Position numbers and translations under genes: made by a program. Positions 28,001-40,356 of a DNA stretch of 64,000 nt are shown in pieces. Every line of letters begins with the position of its first letter. The first letter of the stretch is position 1. This DNA is from Psoroptes ovis (lineage: Eukaryota > Arthropoda > Arachnida > Sarcoptiformes > Psoroptidae): assembly GCA_002943765.1 (NCBI GenBank), contig PQWQ01000004.1, positions 2,046,001 through 2,110,000 of the forward strand, given 5' to 3'. The notes beneath the pieces are model-generated. The model saw only the letters and a program-made list of their open reading frames with translations, was not told the origin of the DNA and made no database searches.

Positions 28001-31000
28001 ACACTTGTATTATCTTTACATAATCAAACAATCATCATCTAAAAATAATGAAATTGATTTTTTTTCAATTTCGACACAATCTTTATTTGATCAAATTACA
28101 ACCAAAGAAAAAAATTCTGATAGAGTTTCAATGTAACAAAAAATTATGCAAATAAGTCTAAGGACAAATTCTTTGTTAATACAATCAATTCTGTTGAATA
28201 TTTATCTGGAGCTAAGACTAAGGAATAATTTATTTGATTCATATGTCATAATGCATAGATCACAATATGGAATAAATTAGTCTAGTCAAAGACAGACAGA
28301 CAGACACGATACACACACAGCCGAGTGGTGCTCAACAACAAGATGAAACAATTTAAAAATTGACCACTTTTTGTTTGAGTTCTTTCATCTTACGATTATA
28401 ACAACTAGATTTATGACTATTAATATTAGTATTTGGTACTAAAACAAAGCAAAAACACCAGAAAACAACTAGCCAACTGTTCAACTATTCAATAATCTTA
28501 TTCTAGGAGAAAAGAAAAAACTTGGAAAAAACTTCAAGTTTTGTCGATAATCTTACATCTTCAATCTTCAGTTACAGTTTACTAAGACGCACACAAGCAC
28601 TAATAAAGTCTGCATTCATATCCCCAAACACAACGAAACTCCAAAGACTTTAATCTTCAAACACATATAATCTATGGTTTGATATTAATGCATTTCATTT
28701 TGTTTTTTAACATTTCAATTCTTTAATTTATATTTATTTATAAGTTTATTCTTTTGTGTATTTGTTTTTGTTTCATATTTTAATCTACATTTTGCAAAGA
28801 TTAAGTAATGTTTTCACATATATTTATGAAACTAATATATATTTATTATTATTATTATTATTATTATTTAAAACAATAATAATAATAAATGTCGAATAAC
28901 TATTTATAACTTCAATGGTTTCATTCATAAACAATAATAATAATAATAGTAATATCATTATTTATTACTAATGATGATTACGATTATTATCATTATTGTT
29001 ATTATTATTATTATTGTGATCATATTTATAAGTTAACAATTTTATTGTTATTTATATGATTGTTAAATGCTTTAGTATTTTCATTCATTTGTTTTTCTTT
29101 GTATTTATAACTGGTCAAATTGGTCAAATGATTGAAAAGTCCAAAGAAAATGAAATGAACCAATATTCATAAATATATTTTTTATTTGATATATGAATTT
29201 TTTTGGATTGTAGAGTACATAAATGAATGAATCAATGAACGAATGAATAAAAAATAGCGCACCAACACATACACACGAACGACTCGGAACGTGATCAACT
29301 TGTTTCTGCATTGTTTTCCAAATTGAAATGATTATATTGTCTTCAATATTTTTCGACTTTGGCACATATGTCATTCGCTGAAGAAAGAAATGAATGAAAT
29401 TTTATTTTTATTTCTCAATTTTATTTAAAAAATAAAAATATGGAAAATATAAATAAAATCAATAATAATTATGATTATGGGCAATAATATCTAATAATAA
29501 CAGTAATTACGAGCAATAATCATTAAAAATCATAATAAATAATGTTGTTTTGCACAACAATCAGCCAACGATTTGTAATTGGGAATTGGAAAAGAATTAA
29601 TTCATACAAAATTGATTCAATTTTTCCAAATTTTACAGTGAAATAAAGCTAAAAAATAGAGGAAATTATTTAATTCATAACACCAAGAAGACTTGTGTCG
29701 ATCAATGTGTATAGTTAGATGTCTATGTGTTATGGATATGTTTTCAACAAGAAAAAAGCCAAAGAAACATGGATAAATATCCAGAATGCTTTGAATCATC
29801 ATAAAATATTTAGGAAAAACGGCCATTAAAAGAATATTTTTGGCTGCTTTTCCCCATCTCTCTTTCTCTTTAACTTATATGAACAGCGATTCAGACAAAA
29901 TTCTGCAGACATATTAATGATATCTGTATGAATATTATCATCATCATTATGATCATCATCATGATCATCATGCATTTTTGAATAGGTTTTCAATGAAAAT
30001 ATTTGAAAAATTGGAACAAACGTTCAGACAGTTCAATTTTCTATGATTTCGTTGTTTTTAAATACGAATTCCATTTGAAATTTCAAAATTTGATTCATTG
30101 ATTCATATTTTTCCCATTATTTTTTTTTTGCCAAATAAAAAAACAATAAATAACGATTAGATTTGATTCCGTCGTTCTCAATTGTTCATCGTTTCAGTCA
30201 TTTTCGATTAATATAACAAATTATGAATGACAAATTTATCTACGATTTTGATTATAATCAAATTGGTATTATCATTATTTCATCATTGTGATGTGTTTTA
30301 TTATTAATTCTCTTATTTTTTCACTTCATTTTGATGACATTATTGGTATTTTATCATTGAAAATTGAGATAATGAAAATGGAAAATCAATTCAAGAAAAA
30401 TTCAAGAATTACAAATTCGAAAGAAAATTTGGGCAAATTTCAATAAAAATGATGACGGAAATCTTGAAAATTCATCATTATTATTTCACCGAATATTGAT
30501 TTTTGTATTTGTTTATTCGCATTTATTACATTCAATATTTCAATTTCTTACATTTTAATTCCAAATTTACCTAATTTTACCATTGAAACAATCTAAAAAG
30601 AATCTGCAGCTAATCATAATTTCAACTGACATCTATCGTAACCGAAAAATGATCAAAATGATACGGATGAAATGCTATCGTTCAGACTAAAATGAATCAA
30701 TGAAAAATTTGAAATTTAAATTTGAATCAAGAATATCTTCATTATTTTATTCTAATGTATAACATGGAATAAATTATCAATGAAGATTAATGGATGCCAA
30801 GTCTGAATGTAAAGTAAGAATGTAAATTTTTTTTCAATATTTATTTTCAGTAAAATCACCAAAGTGAAATGATGAAGAAATGAAAAGATATTAAAAATGT
30901 TATTTTGTATGTTTATGAAAAATGAAGGCTGAAAAAATTACAAGATTTTTACATTTTGAATTCAACAAAAAAAAAGTTGTACAAATAAGTCATTTCACTC

Positions 31001-31290
31001 AATGAAAAAAAGTAAAAGATTTTAAAGAAAAAATGCATTCGAAATCAAATATTTGTTGAAATTGCTGAAATTTATTCATTTATTTTGGACATTTTTTTCA
31101 CTGAAGAAAATTTATTGGTAAAATGTTTCCATTTTCTTCGTTTTTTCGCATTCAATTTTTCGAAATTTTGGCATAATTTCGAGTGGAAATTTATCCATTT
31201 ATTCACTTGAAATAAACAAGATGGATAAATAAATGAGAATAAATCTATTTTTCTCTGAAGCTTTTTGAGGATTTTTTTATGATAAAATTT
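25025..31290. other. gene-free low-complexity stretch
   Basis: No supportable exon was found on either strand. The content is AT-rich with simple repeats, including an alternating CGATAT tract at about 25082-25098 and ATT/AAT runs at 28845-28890 and 28935-29020. The right end is the 3' flank of the gustatory-receptor-like gene. Confidence 0.55.
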
Positions 31291-32862
31291 TCAATAATTA
31301 AATGTTTGATAAATCAATACTGAACATGCAACAACGAATAGAAAATTGTTCAGAAAAAATGACAGATTAATCATGTTTAATTGATAAATTTGTAGATTAA
31401 AATCATAATAATATACATTTTGTAATTGTTGTAATGAAATTTTGCGAAGAAAAAATTTTTTATCCAATTTTATTTTTTGATTTGTAGTGATAATTTTAAT
31501 CGTTAATTCTGTTGCTGTTGTTGATGTTTTTAAAACAATTCCCCTAAAATAATATTCAATCATTGTTTCTTGTTTTGATAATATTTCAATAATATTTTTC
31601 AATAATCTCATTATTGATCGATCTAAATTAATCAAATAAATTGAATATGACCAACTAATTATTGAATATAATATATTTGAAATCGGTATACTAGTCATTT
31701 TATTTGATTCAACAAAATCATACAATATAATCATTGTATCTAATGATTGTATAACAAAATACAAAAATAATGGAAATGATATTGTTGAATTTAGTAAACG
31801 ATTACAATATGATAAATGTTTTAGATTTTTGATCAATTTCAAACGAATAGAATCGATTGTAATCAATTTAATCATCGAATCATTATGATAATTATAATCA
31901 TTTCTATTTTGATAGTTTAGCCATTTCAATTCATCCAAATAATTTGGAGAAAAGTAACGATTTATCAAAAAATTCAAATATAATAATGTACCATTTTTAA
32001 TATAATCAACGATGAATAATGGTAAAAATATATTTATTGTCATTTCAATACTTGTGAATAATTTCAATATCGTTATTAAAATATAATGTTTTCTTTTTGC
32101 ATCATCACTTTCATCAATGAATAAATCTCTAGAATATGTTGGCGATTCCATTAATGTCACAATAACAATTAGGGTGATAATTTTGATTTTAATATATTTT
32201 ATCGATGATAAATTATTATTGTATATAAAATTCATTTGTTTTAAATTCATCAACGATACCAATGAATCACGATATAAATAATAATAAATAGTATTCAATA
32301 TGAAAGTAAACAATATATAATTTTCAAAAATTTGCATCAATAATTTGGTTAAAATTTTTTCCTTTTTCAAATTCTCTATGCTTTTATCATCATCATCATC
32401 ATGACTAATATAATCGTTCTCATCCCAATATGGATTATAATATTTTAAACATATTATTATCAATAAATTTTGAAACAAATTAATCGAAAATTTCATGATG
32501 CATTTAAATTTTTTCCAATTATTCGCATCATTTTTCCAATACGGACAATCAAGATAGCAGCCTAGATTTCTATTGAAATGAAGAATATAAAAAGAATTAC
32601 CAAAATTGATTATGGAAAAATTCTATTATTCAATCAAAATCACTTGCCCAAAATATCGTATGAACCATATTGATAATGGATTAGGTTTTGCATCCATATT
32701 TGAAATTGGAAAAATGAATAACGATTTCAAATTATGTCCAATATTTTTGTCATTGTTGATGCTGCAGTTTAATACAAGTACAAATGAATAAAAAAAACGA
32801 TAAACAAGGGAGAATTCTAGGAAATTTCCATTATTTTTTCTTTCAAGTCCACGGCGTCCCAT
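31291..32862 (-). CDS. gustatory-receptor-like 7TM protein
   Basis: Exons are complement(32648..32862) and complement(31291..32569). The main exon encodes a polytopic membrane protein with several hydrophobic helices and long loops. It ends in SFFLNNFLFVVACSVLIYQT, matching in position and character the last helix of arthropod gustatory receptors, whose signature is a TY(x)5Q-F motif; the Gln is present but TY is replaced by CS. The exon stays open upstream of its first ATG at 32496 (LGCYLDCPYWKND), so the gene is longer than that ATG suggests. An exon with SLFIFPISNMDAKPNPLSIW joins it in frame only through a 78-nt GC-AG intron (donor GG|GCAAGTG, acceptor AATAG). This gives up to 497 aa. The first 30 or so residues may instead be intron, since a pyrimidine tract ending CTGCAG precedes 32755. 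The ligand is unknown. The family call is fairly sure; the 5' end is not. Confidence 0.7.
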
Positions 32863-34257
32863 GTTCGTTCGCTTATCGATTATTGATCGACATGAACAAA
32901 TTCATAGAATTGGGTTATTGATTTTCAAGTTTCATTCATTTTGTTTGAATTGAATTAGACAGGAAATGTCTGGAATTTATTGTGAAATCTCGTGATGATG
33001 ATTTTGTCATAATTTATTATTCTATTTGCCGACCAAAATTAATCAATTATTGTTACATTAATTGATCAATTTCAAATTAAAATTCAATTTAATCAATAAA
33101 TATTTGAGCAATATTCATATTAAAATACCAAACAACAGCAAAAGAATCGCCATCTTTTGATTTAGATTTGAATTTTCATTTCAAAATTTTTTTTTCTTTA
33201 CAAATTTTTAACCCTTACATTTCTCAAAATTCACTAGCAGCATGTTTATGCAAAAAGAGAGCTAAAACGTTGGACTATGAATATGAAGCATTCGCACAAT
33301 GCAAAGCAAATACAGCTCAGCAATCTGTAATCAAATTTCCACAAATAAACATTAATAATAATAATAATACAAAAGCAATAAATTTTAATCCTAATAATCA
33401 ACAGAAATAATAAATGATAAATATAAATGATTCAAATATCGTTATACATACATTGTGTATGGAATGTGATTTTTTTTTTTTTTTTTTGGTGAATTTTTGA
33501 ACACGATTTCGATTTGCTCCATGTGAGTTTGTGCTGCAAAACATTGTTAATGTGTATGTGTGTGTGTGTGCATGCAAAGCATGTGTGAATTATTTTGTGC
33601 ATATTTCAACAAATTAATCGAAGAAAAAAAATGAACCTTATTTCAATTTGAATCATATAAAAAAAGCAAGCGAACATACATTAAACATTTTCATTTTCAA
33701 TCAAGTGATTTGAATTTTCTATTTTTTTTTATATTCAAAATAGCTCATTATACCATTTTCAATTTCGGTCTCTCTGTGTGTGTTTCGAATGTGATTTTCA
33801 ATTTTTCAACGTTAAATTGTGATTATTTGTTTTAGAAATTCGTTCCAACTTTTCCAATAATTTGAATAATTTTTTCGGTGAATTAATTTTTAATTAATTG
33901 ATAAATTAGTGATTGTATGAATCAACAGCCAAGTCTATGAAACGATATGATGAAATAGCTAAAATATCAGACTTGAAGAATTGCATCATTTTCATTAGAT
34001 AGATTGCTCATTTTTTTACTTTTATTCTGATTCGAATTTGATTAAAAAAAATTGTTAATTTTTTTTCGCCTCAAAACAATCTGCGTGTATGTGTTTTGGC
34101 AAATCTATCAAACGACATCTATGATATCCTATCATCGATTATTGTGTTGAAAGAAGAGAAAAGAAATTAATATTTTAAAGAACCAAGTGATTTCGTTTTT
34201 TTTTTTTCATTTTCGATTGTTTTTCTCCTCAATTCAATTAATCAAAAATAATCAACA
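32863..34257. other. spacer upstream of receptor-like gene and CZIB
   Basis: The receptor-like gene (minus) and CZIB (plus) are divergent across this spacer. It holds one possible exon (33238-33410), a T run at 33471-33488 and a (GT)n tract at about 33552-33570. The last few hundred bases should contain the CZIB promoter and 5' UTR; no TATA box stands out. Confidence 0.5.
33238..33410 (+). CDS. candidate terminal exon of an unknown gene
   Basis: After a TCACTAG acceptor, an open frame reads CLCKKRAKTLDYEYEAFAQC, then a polar stretch with a short Asn run, and ends at TAA. The first 40 codons are not repetitive and look coding. The frame has no usable ATG, so an upstream exon is needed, and I found none in the 370 bp before it. 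I do not recognise the family. Chance remains a real alternative. Confidence 0.25.
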
Positions 34258-34867
34258 ATGCGTGTAACTGTATTGGAAATATCTGCACTATTGGAAAATG
34301 TTACCAACATACATGTTGGATCAACATATAATTTCCATATTAAAGTAAGTTATTCTGTTTCTAGTTTATTCAAACGGTAATAATTTTACAATTTTCTTTC
34401 ATTTCATTTTAGTTTAAATGCAATAATTGTGACACACAAACAGAAAACTATCTAACATTTTCTGAAGAAGATAAAGTACCATTGATGGGTGGTCGATCAT
34501 ATGTAAATCTGATATTTAAATGTAAAACATGTTCACGTCCATCGAATGTTTGTAAGTTGATTTTATTCATGTATTTTATCAATTTTTAATAAAATTCTTT
34601 TTTAAAGCCATAGTCAAAGGCTCAATGAGACCTTATATGAATGAAGATTCACCAAATTTCAAACCATTCATCGAATTGGATTGTCGTGGCTGTGATCCTG
34701 TATCATTTCAACCATCATATGGTTTTGAATGTAGCAATATTGAAAATTCTTCGAGTTTCGAAAATATTGATCTAAGTGAACGGGAATGGGCCGAGTATGA
34801 TGAAAAAACGCAAGAATCAGTGAGCATATATGATTTCAAACATCGATTTGTTACGGTAAAGAAATAA
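34258..34867 (+). CDS. CZIB: CXXC motif-containing zinc-binding protein (CZIB/C1orf123)
   Basis: Exons are 34258..34344, 34413..34551 and 34608..34867; both introns (68 and 56 nt) are GT-AG and keep frame, giving 161 aa, the family's usual length (about 160). The N-terminus MRVTVLEISALLENVTNI matches the family's opening beta strand with the ALLENVTN core. Zinc would be held by two CXXC pairs, CNNC at about residues 32-35 and CKTC at about 68-71. The C-terminal half shows the family block ELDCRGCDPVSFQP, then EREWAEYDEKTQESVSIYDF. CZIB is a conserved cytosolic eukaryotic zinc protein whose cellular role is poorly defined. The gene is convergent with ATG7, 430 bp away. The start is the only in-frame ATG before the conserved N-terminus. 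Confidence 0.95.
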
Positions 34868-35297
34868 AGAACGAATATTTGAAATATCAACGAAAATGCT
34901 TCGAATATATATCACTTGGATAAAACAATTTAATATGATCATCATTCATAAACATTTATAATAATTCAATTAATACTAAAAATGCTTCAACAACAGCAGA
35001 AAATAATTCTCAGACAATTTATAAAAACTTCTTAAATTTCAAGGAAATGTTTCTACAACAGATATAAAAATATTCGTCAAGATTTGGTAATCAGTGTTGT
35101 AACAACACTTGAAGCAATGGTTCTTTTTTAAATATATAAATAAATGATTATAAATACAAACATATAGAAATTTATCCTTTTATCTACTTTTTTTCTCCAT
35201 ATAAAAATTTCAATTATAAATAAGATTTGTAAATTTTTATAATATATATTTTTCACATAAATATCAAATAATTATCATAATAATGTCATTCGCTCAT
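34868..35297. other. convergent 3' spacer between CZIB and ATG7
   Basis: This is AT-rich DNA shared by the 3' ends of the two convergent genes. Besides the CZIB poly(A) signal candidate I see nothing in it. Confidence 0.6.
35139..35144 (+). terminator. candidate poly(A) signal of CZIB
   Basis: AATAAA lies about 270 nt after the CZIB stop. This is positional evidence only. Confidence 0.3.
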
Positions 35298-38216
35298 TTA
35301 TAATTCAATCATAATAAAATTGTCATCTTTTTTATCATTTTCATCATCGATTTCATTTTCATCATTATCAACAATATCGGCCAATGTTATTGACATTTCA
35401 TTAATATTATGAAATTTATCCAATCCGGTCAATAATTCTAATGTTTTTGAATTATTTATTGATTCATATAGAAATTTTTGTTTATCATTACGATATTTGC
35501 TTATGATTTTAAATGAACACGCAACACAATATTCTGAACGTTTTGTTGTCGGTTTTATTTGTTCAAATATCGATAAAAATCCTCTACATTCATGTGGTAT
35601 TGATCCTAATAATGATTCATTTTTCAGTAAATTCAAATCATCATTATTACCATTATTGTCGATATTAAGTGAATTTTTTCGATCACTTTGAATTCCTTGA
35701 TTATAATCATTGGCAGTTGTATTGACTACTGCTGGCGCTAAAGGTCTGTTTGATTATATGAAAATTCAAAAATTATACCTCAATCTTTAGTGAGAAGGGA
35801 AATAAATTTACCCAGCTGGATGTTGTAATATTGACATCAATAATTCCACAGCAATACCTGATGCAATCAATGATAAACCTGGGCGTGTAACAGTACATTG
35901 TTGATCTAACGTACGATCTTTGGTTGAATTTGTCGGCGCCATTACATCATTACAAAAATAACAACCTAATTCGGTTCCTAATAATAATGTTGATTTTCTG
36001 GTCATCAAGTCAGAATGATCCCCATTATGATTTTTATCAACATTGTTATTTGGAAATAAATTATTGTAAATTTCTATTTGTTTTTGATATAAATTCCACC
36101 ATTTTGATTGTTTATCACATTCATCATCATTGTTTAAACGTATACCAAAACGTTGAACTAAATATGAATCGAATCCAAGCGCAACGTTTATGATGATCTA
36201 AGTTTCAGACACAAATTGAAAATTTTAATTGAAAATTCAATATATTTTCACAGGAAAGACATTACTTTATGTTTGGAAGTTGCGATCAATGTTGGAAGCC
36301 AACGACTTTCACGTGTATCAGTCAATAGAAATACGACATCAGTTTCATCAATTAATTTCTCTAAAATTTCAATTTCCTTCATTTCTTCTTCAATTGCTGT
36401 TTGAATAAAGAAAAAAATATTCATCATTAAAAATATTAGAGAATAAACAATAATCAACATACATTTTTCGAAAAAATGTCCTGGCATTTTAATGTTAATA
36501 TCAACCCCTTTAGAATTTATCGATGGATTAATCTTTTTCAATGCTTGAGCCGATGTTTGTGCTTTCGATTGCTGTCCACCGATAGCATCTTGATAAGTAT
36601 ATAATGATTGTCTTGCTGGATTTGAATATGAAACATTTTTATTATCAACCATGGTAATATTATTAATACCCCATGCTACTAATGATCGAGATACATAACA
36701 ACCGAGTGTACCTGAACCTAATAACAAACAACGGGTATTTTTGATTAACTCTAAATCAAGATTCTGTACAAGACGCCATTTCATTAGCTTCAAATTTAAA
36801 TATAATGCATCTGTCGCAATTATCTCTGGATTCAATGTATTGCCACAATTTACTTCATTTGGTACTAAACGATTATTGAATCGTTTATTTCTTTCCCAAC
36901 CAACTGCCGACGGTATAAACTTGTTTTGTCCATCACTATCATTGTAAAATTTTTTGACCTCATCAAAGAAGCCTTGTAGGTAATCATTTGGATTCAATTT
37001 CTTGAAATCCCATGGTAACATTGCTATATTCAATATGAATGAACGATTCGATAAATCATTATTGAAATATTTTTCAATTGTTTGATTATTTTTTGGTAAT
37101 TTCAATGATAATATCAATAAATTTTCATTATACAAACATTGTCGTATCCACCAATGAATTATTTCATTATTAACATGTTGTTTGTATAATTGTGCTAAAC
37201 GTACGTGTATATACGCAAGATAATTTCTCAATAGCCAACCAGGATGATTAAAATAATGTGAATAATCATTAAATGTAAATATCACTTTGATATTATCATT
37301 ATTATTATTTCGATGTTCATGATATAATTTTTCAATGAAATTTAAAGTCCATAAATTTTTAAATGTTACGATTTCAACATCATTATCTTCATTTTTATTT
37401 CGTAAAATAATTGCAAAAAATAATCGATCATTAACTGGTAAACACTTGAATTGTTCTAACAATGATTCGGTTTGTTTAAAATTGAAATAATTATTCCAAT
37501 TATAATTATGATGTTTTAATATTTTGAAACAATTTGGTGGAAATGACAATGACGGATATGAATTCCAAAATTTAAAATCATATGTTTTGAAATTTCCATA
37601 TACAATCATGAAAAATTTTGATAAATGATATTCTAAATTTGAATCGATTTGTTCACGATTTTTAACATCATTTAATGCATCCCAAATCTATTTGAATGGA
37701 AAATTTTTATCAAAATTAATAATTGGTTCAAAACAAATTATTTTTCAAATTAATTAAGAACATATTTTTAAAAAATACCAATTTTCCTTGTTGTTTGATG
37801 AGCATTGTCTTATCAATCATATCGAATTCTTCAACAGTATTGAATATGATTATTTTTCCATTCAAATAATATTGATAATCATCAAAATTTTGTTGTTGTT
37901 GTTGCAGCTGCTGCTGTTGCTGTTGCAACCGTTGTATTCGTTGATCACATAATTTATCATAAGATTCAAATGCTTCATAATTCAATGTAACTAATCCTGA
38001 TATATTTGAACGTATTGAATATGATGGATATATATCGATCGGTTCAATCGACAATTTTAATACATCTAATTTAATACGTTTAATTTCAAACCAAAATGAT
38101 GAATCGATTAATGTTGAAAATGGTAAATATTCTAATAATGATTTTTTATTAATCATTGATTTATGTTGTTGTTGTTGCTGTTGATATTGATGTTGTTCAT
38201 CATTATTAGCCTCCAT
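35298..38216 (-). CDS. ATG7: ubiquitin-like modifier-activating enzyme ATG7 (autophagy E1)
   Basis: Five exons on the minus strand: 37779..38216, 36463..37687, 36266..36396, 35812..36197 and 35298..35745. Introns of 91, 66, 68 and 66 nt are GT-AG and all phases agree, giving 875 aa (human is 703). ATG7 activates ATG8 and ATG12 with ATP and hands them to ATG3 and ATG10. The N-terminal domain starts at about residue 25 (LEYLPFSTLIDSSFWFE). The nucleotide loop LLGSGTLGCYVSRSLVAWG lies near 467, followed by VDNKNVSYSNPARQSLY. VVFLLTDTRESRWLP follows, and the catalytic Cys is C699 in DRTLDQQCTVTRPG. GCYFCND probably supplies zinc ligands. The extra length comes from a Gln-rich N-terminal insert, an insert near 620-660 and an Asn/Asp-rich C-terminal part. 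The start is the ATG at 38216; the frame upstream has no ATG. The identity is secure. Confidence 0.97.
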
Positions 38217-39268
38217 TTTTGATTGACTTTTGTTTTTCTTTGATAAATTCGAATTCAAATTAATTAAACATTCATAAACATATAAATATGAAATTAATGA
38301 GAATATGCAAAATCAATTTTTCTTTGAAAAAAAAAATGATGATAAAAAATGAAAAATAATTTTCAATTTTTATCGAGAAATTAATCAATAATATTAGTCG
38401 ACAATGATCAAATATATGAATTTTTATTTGATCATATTTTTAATTTTGTTTTTTTATTTTGAATTTTGAAATTTCAAATTTCATTTCTCTCATTTTCGAT
38501 TTATCATATTTGAATAGATGTTGAATATTTGAATAAAATGTTTTTATTTGATGATTAATTAATTCATCATGACTATTGATGTTGTTTAAAATGTTAATGT
38601 TGATGTCGTCGTAGCAAAAAATTTCATTTTTTCTGCTTTTCTCCATTCATTTTCAATTAAAACTCCTTAATAATTAATTCATTTTTTTTCATCTGAAAAA
38701 ACATTTTTTCTTACTTTCATTTTTTGCTTAATTGTTTGAATTGAATTGTTTGTTCCAAATAATCAAAAGTTGAAAATAAACAAGAGACGATAAGTATAAG
38801 TAAACTAACGGTAAAATTTTTTTATTTATATTTACATGATATGATCACATTACATAAGTTTTGGCCGATATTTGCGTTATTTTTTTTCCGATTTCTTCAT
38901 TATCTTCGATTGATGCCGTTGGAAATTATTGACAATTTCCAGCCATTTATTTTCCTTGTAAATGATTTTCTCAGTGAAAAAACGTGCCAATACGTTAGCG
39001 GCCAACGAACAATGGTGTATCATGAACGTATTCATACGTAATGGCCGGATTCAAAGAGTTTCTTATCATTAGAAATCTCTGTTTTTTCATTTTGCTAGTT
39101 GAAATGTCTATGAAAATAAATTTTTCCTCATCATTTTCAATTCATTTAAATGCTTCCATTTTGTTTTTTCTGTTTATTTTTGTTGTTTATTTTGGTTTGC
39201 TTTATCTCTCTGTGTGTGTATGTGTATGTGCGCAGTAAAAAGAAGTTTAGTGTAGCAATCTTTGGTGT

Positions 39269-39313
<45 letters not shown>

Positions 39314-40356
39314 ATTGGTTGGTTGCTGGTAAAATCCATTTACATTGATCATAAAATAATAAGTAATGATCTCTCTCTCCTCGTTTCAGTTTGTGTATTT
39401 TTTTTTTTTTTTGTTTCCCTTTCTTTTCTTGCCATCAACGATTTTTAGATGGTGTAATTCAACACAGCTGCTTCTACTCTACCACCATTCATTTTTCGAT
39501 ACATTTTTGATCGTACGTGCTAAATTTATATATGTGCATGTTTGATTTTTATTTTTTATTCGCAATGATATTCCAATCGATTCTTGAGCAGAAGAAATTT
39601 ATTGAAAATAACAAAATTAATATTATGAATTTTAGCATCATTTATGTTCTGTTTGATTCGATTGTTTGAAGCATCGATATTGTGAATGATCATTATGCGA
39701 GACACATATAATGAGAGAGAGAGAGACAGAACGAGATAGAGTGATAGGAATTCTGCAACAATATTGAAGAAAATTGTTAAAAAATTGTTCAAAATTTCAA
39801 TTCATACCTTTTGTTATATTATTATTTAACAACAGTACAAAATATAATACAAAAAATATTGAATTTTCTCCTTTCATTTCAAGTAAGTGTTCAATTTTCA
39901 TTCATCGAAAATTTTTTTCAAACATTCATTTTATTTTATTTTTTATTTTTTTTTCGCAGTTAGTCAATCAATTTAATACGAATTTTTTTTTCATTGTCAA
40001 TCATTGATTTTGTTTTTAAAATGATACAAACAACATTTGATATTAATTTATGAATGAAAATTACAGATTTTTTAATTATTGGTCAAAAACAAAATGCAAT
40101 AATACTATGAATCCTATGAATATTTCATGATTTTAAACAATACTCTTTGAGTCGTTGACGAAGAATTAATAAAGTTTCAGTGATAGTCGTCACAATTTTT
40201 TTCGATTATAAATGTTGTCATCCATTAATTCATTCATTACTTAATCTAAAAATGTGAGTATTTTATTTAATTTTTAATTGTACAAACAATTCATGATGAA
40301 TTTTTATCTAGATTTTTATTTTCAAAAAATAAGACTGTCATTTCATCAAATTTCGA
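38217..40356. other. shared upstream region of ATG7 and MED15
   Basis: The two genes are divergent over 2.1 kb, so both promoters should lie here. A GTGAGT at 40254-40259 could be the donor of a MED15 5'-UTR intron, with an acceptor near 40332. A 67-codon minus-strand frame at 38440-38646 starts with ATG but resembles no family I know. A 43-T run lies at 39270-39312 and an AGAG tract at about 39714-39728. Confidence 0.45.
39270..39312. repeat. poly(T) run of 43
   Basis: An uninterrupted run of 43 T, the longest homopolymer in the window. It lies between ATG7 and MED15. It could be a poly(A) relic of a minus-strand retrocopy, a nucleosome-depleting tract or expanded slippage DNA. Its exact length is unreliable in assemblies. 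Confidence 0.9.

Noticed and set aside
28310..28350. CCGAGTGGTGCTCAAC, considered as a tRNA A-box
   Set aside because: No acceptor stem, anticodon arm or B-box (GGTTCRANNCC) follows at a suitable distance.
38440..38646. 67-codon minus-strand ATG frame upstream of ATG7
   Set aside because: It is open and free of long homopolymers, but the composition (Asn, Ile, Lys) is what random AT-rich DNA gives, and I recognise no family.
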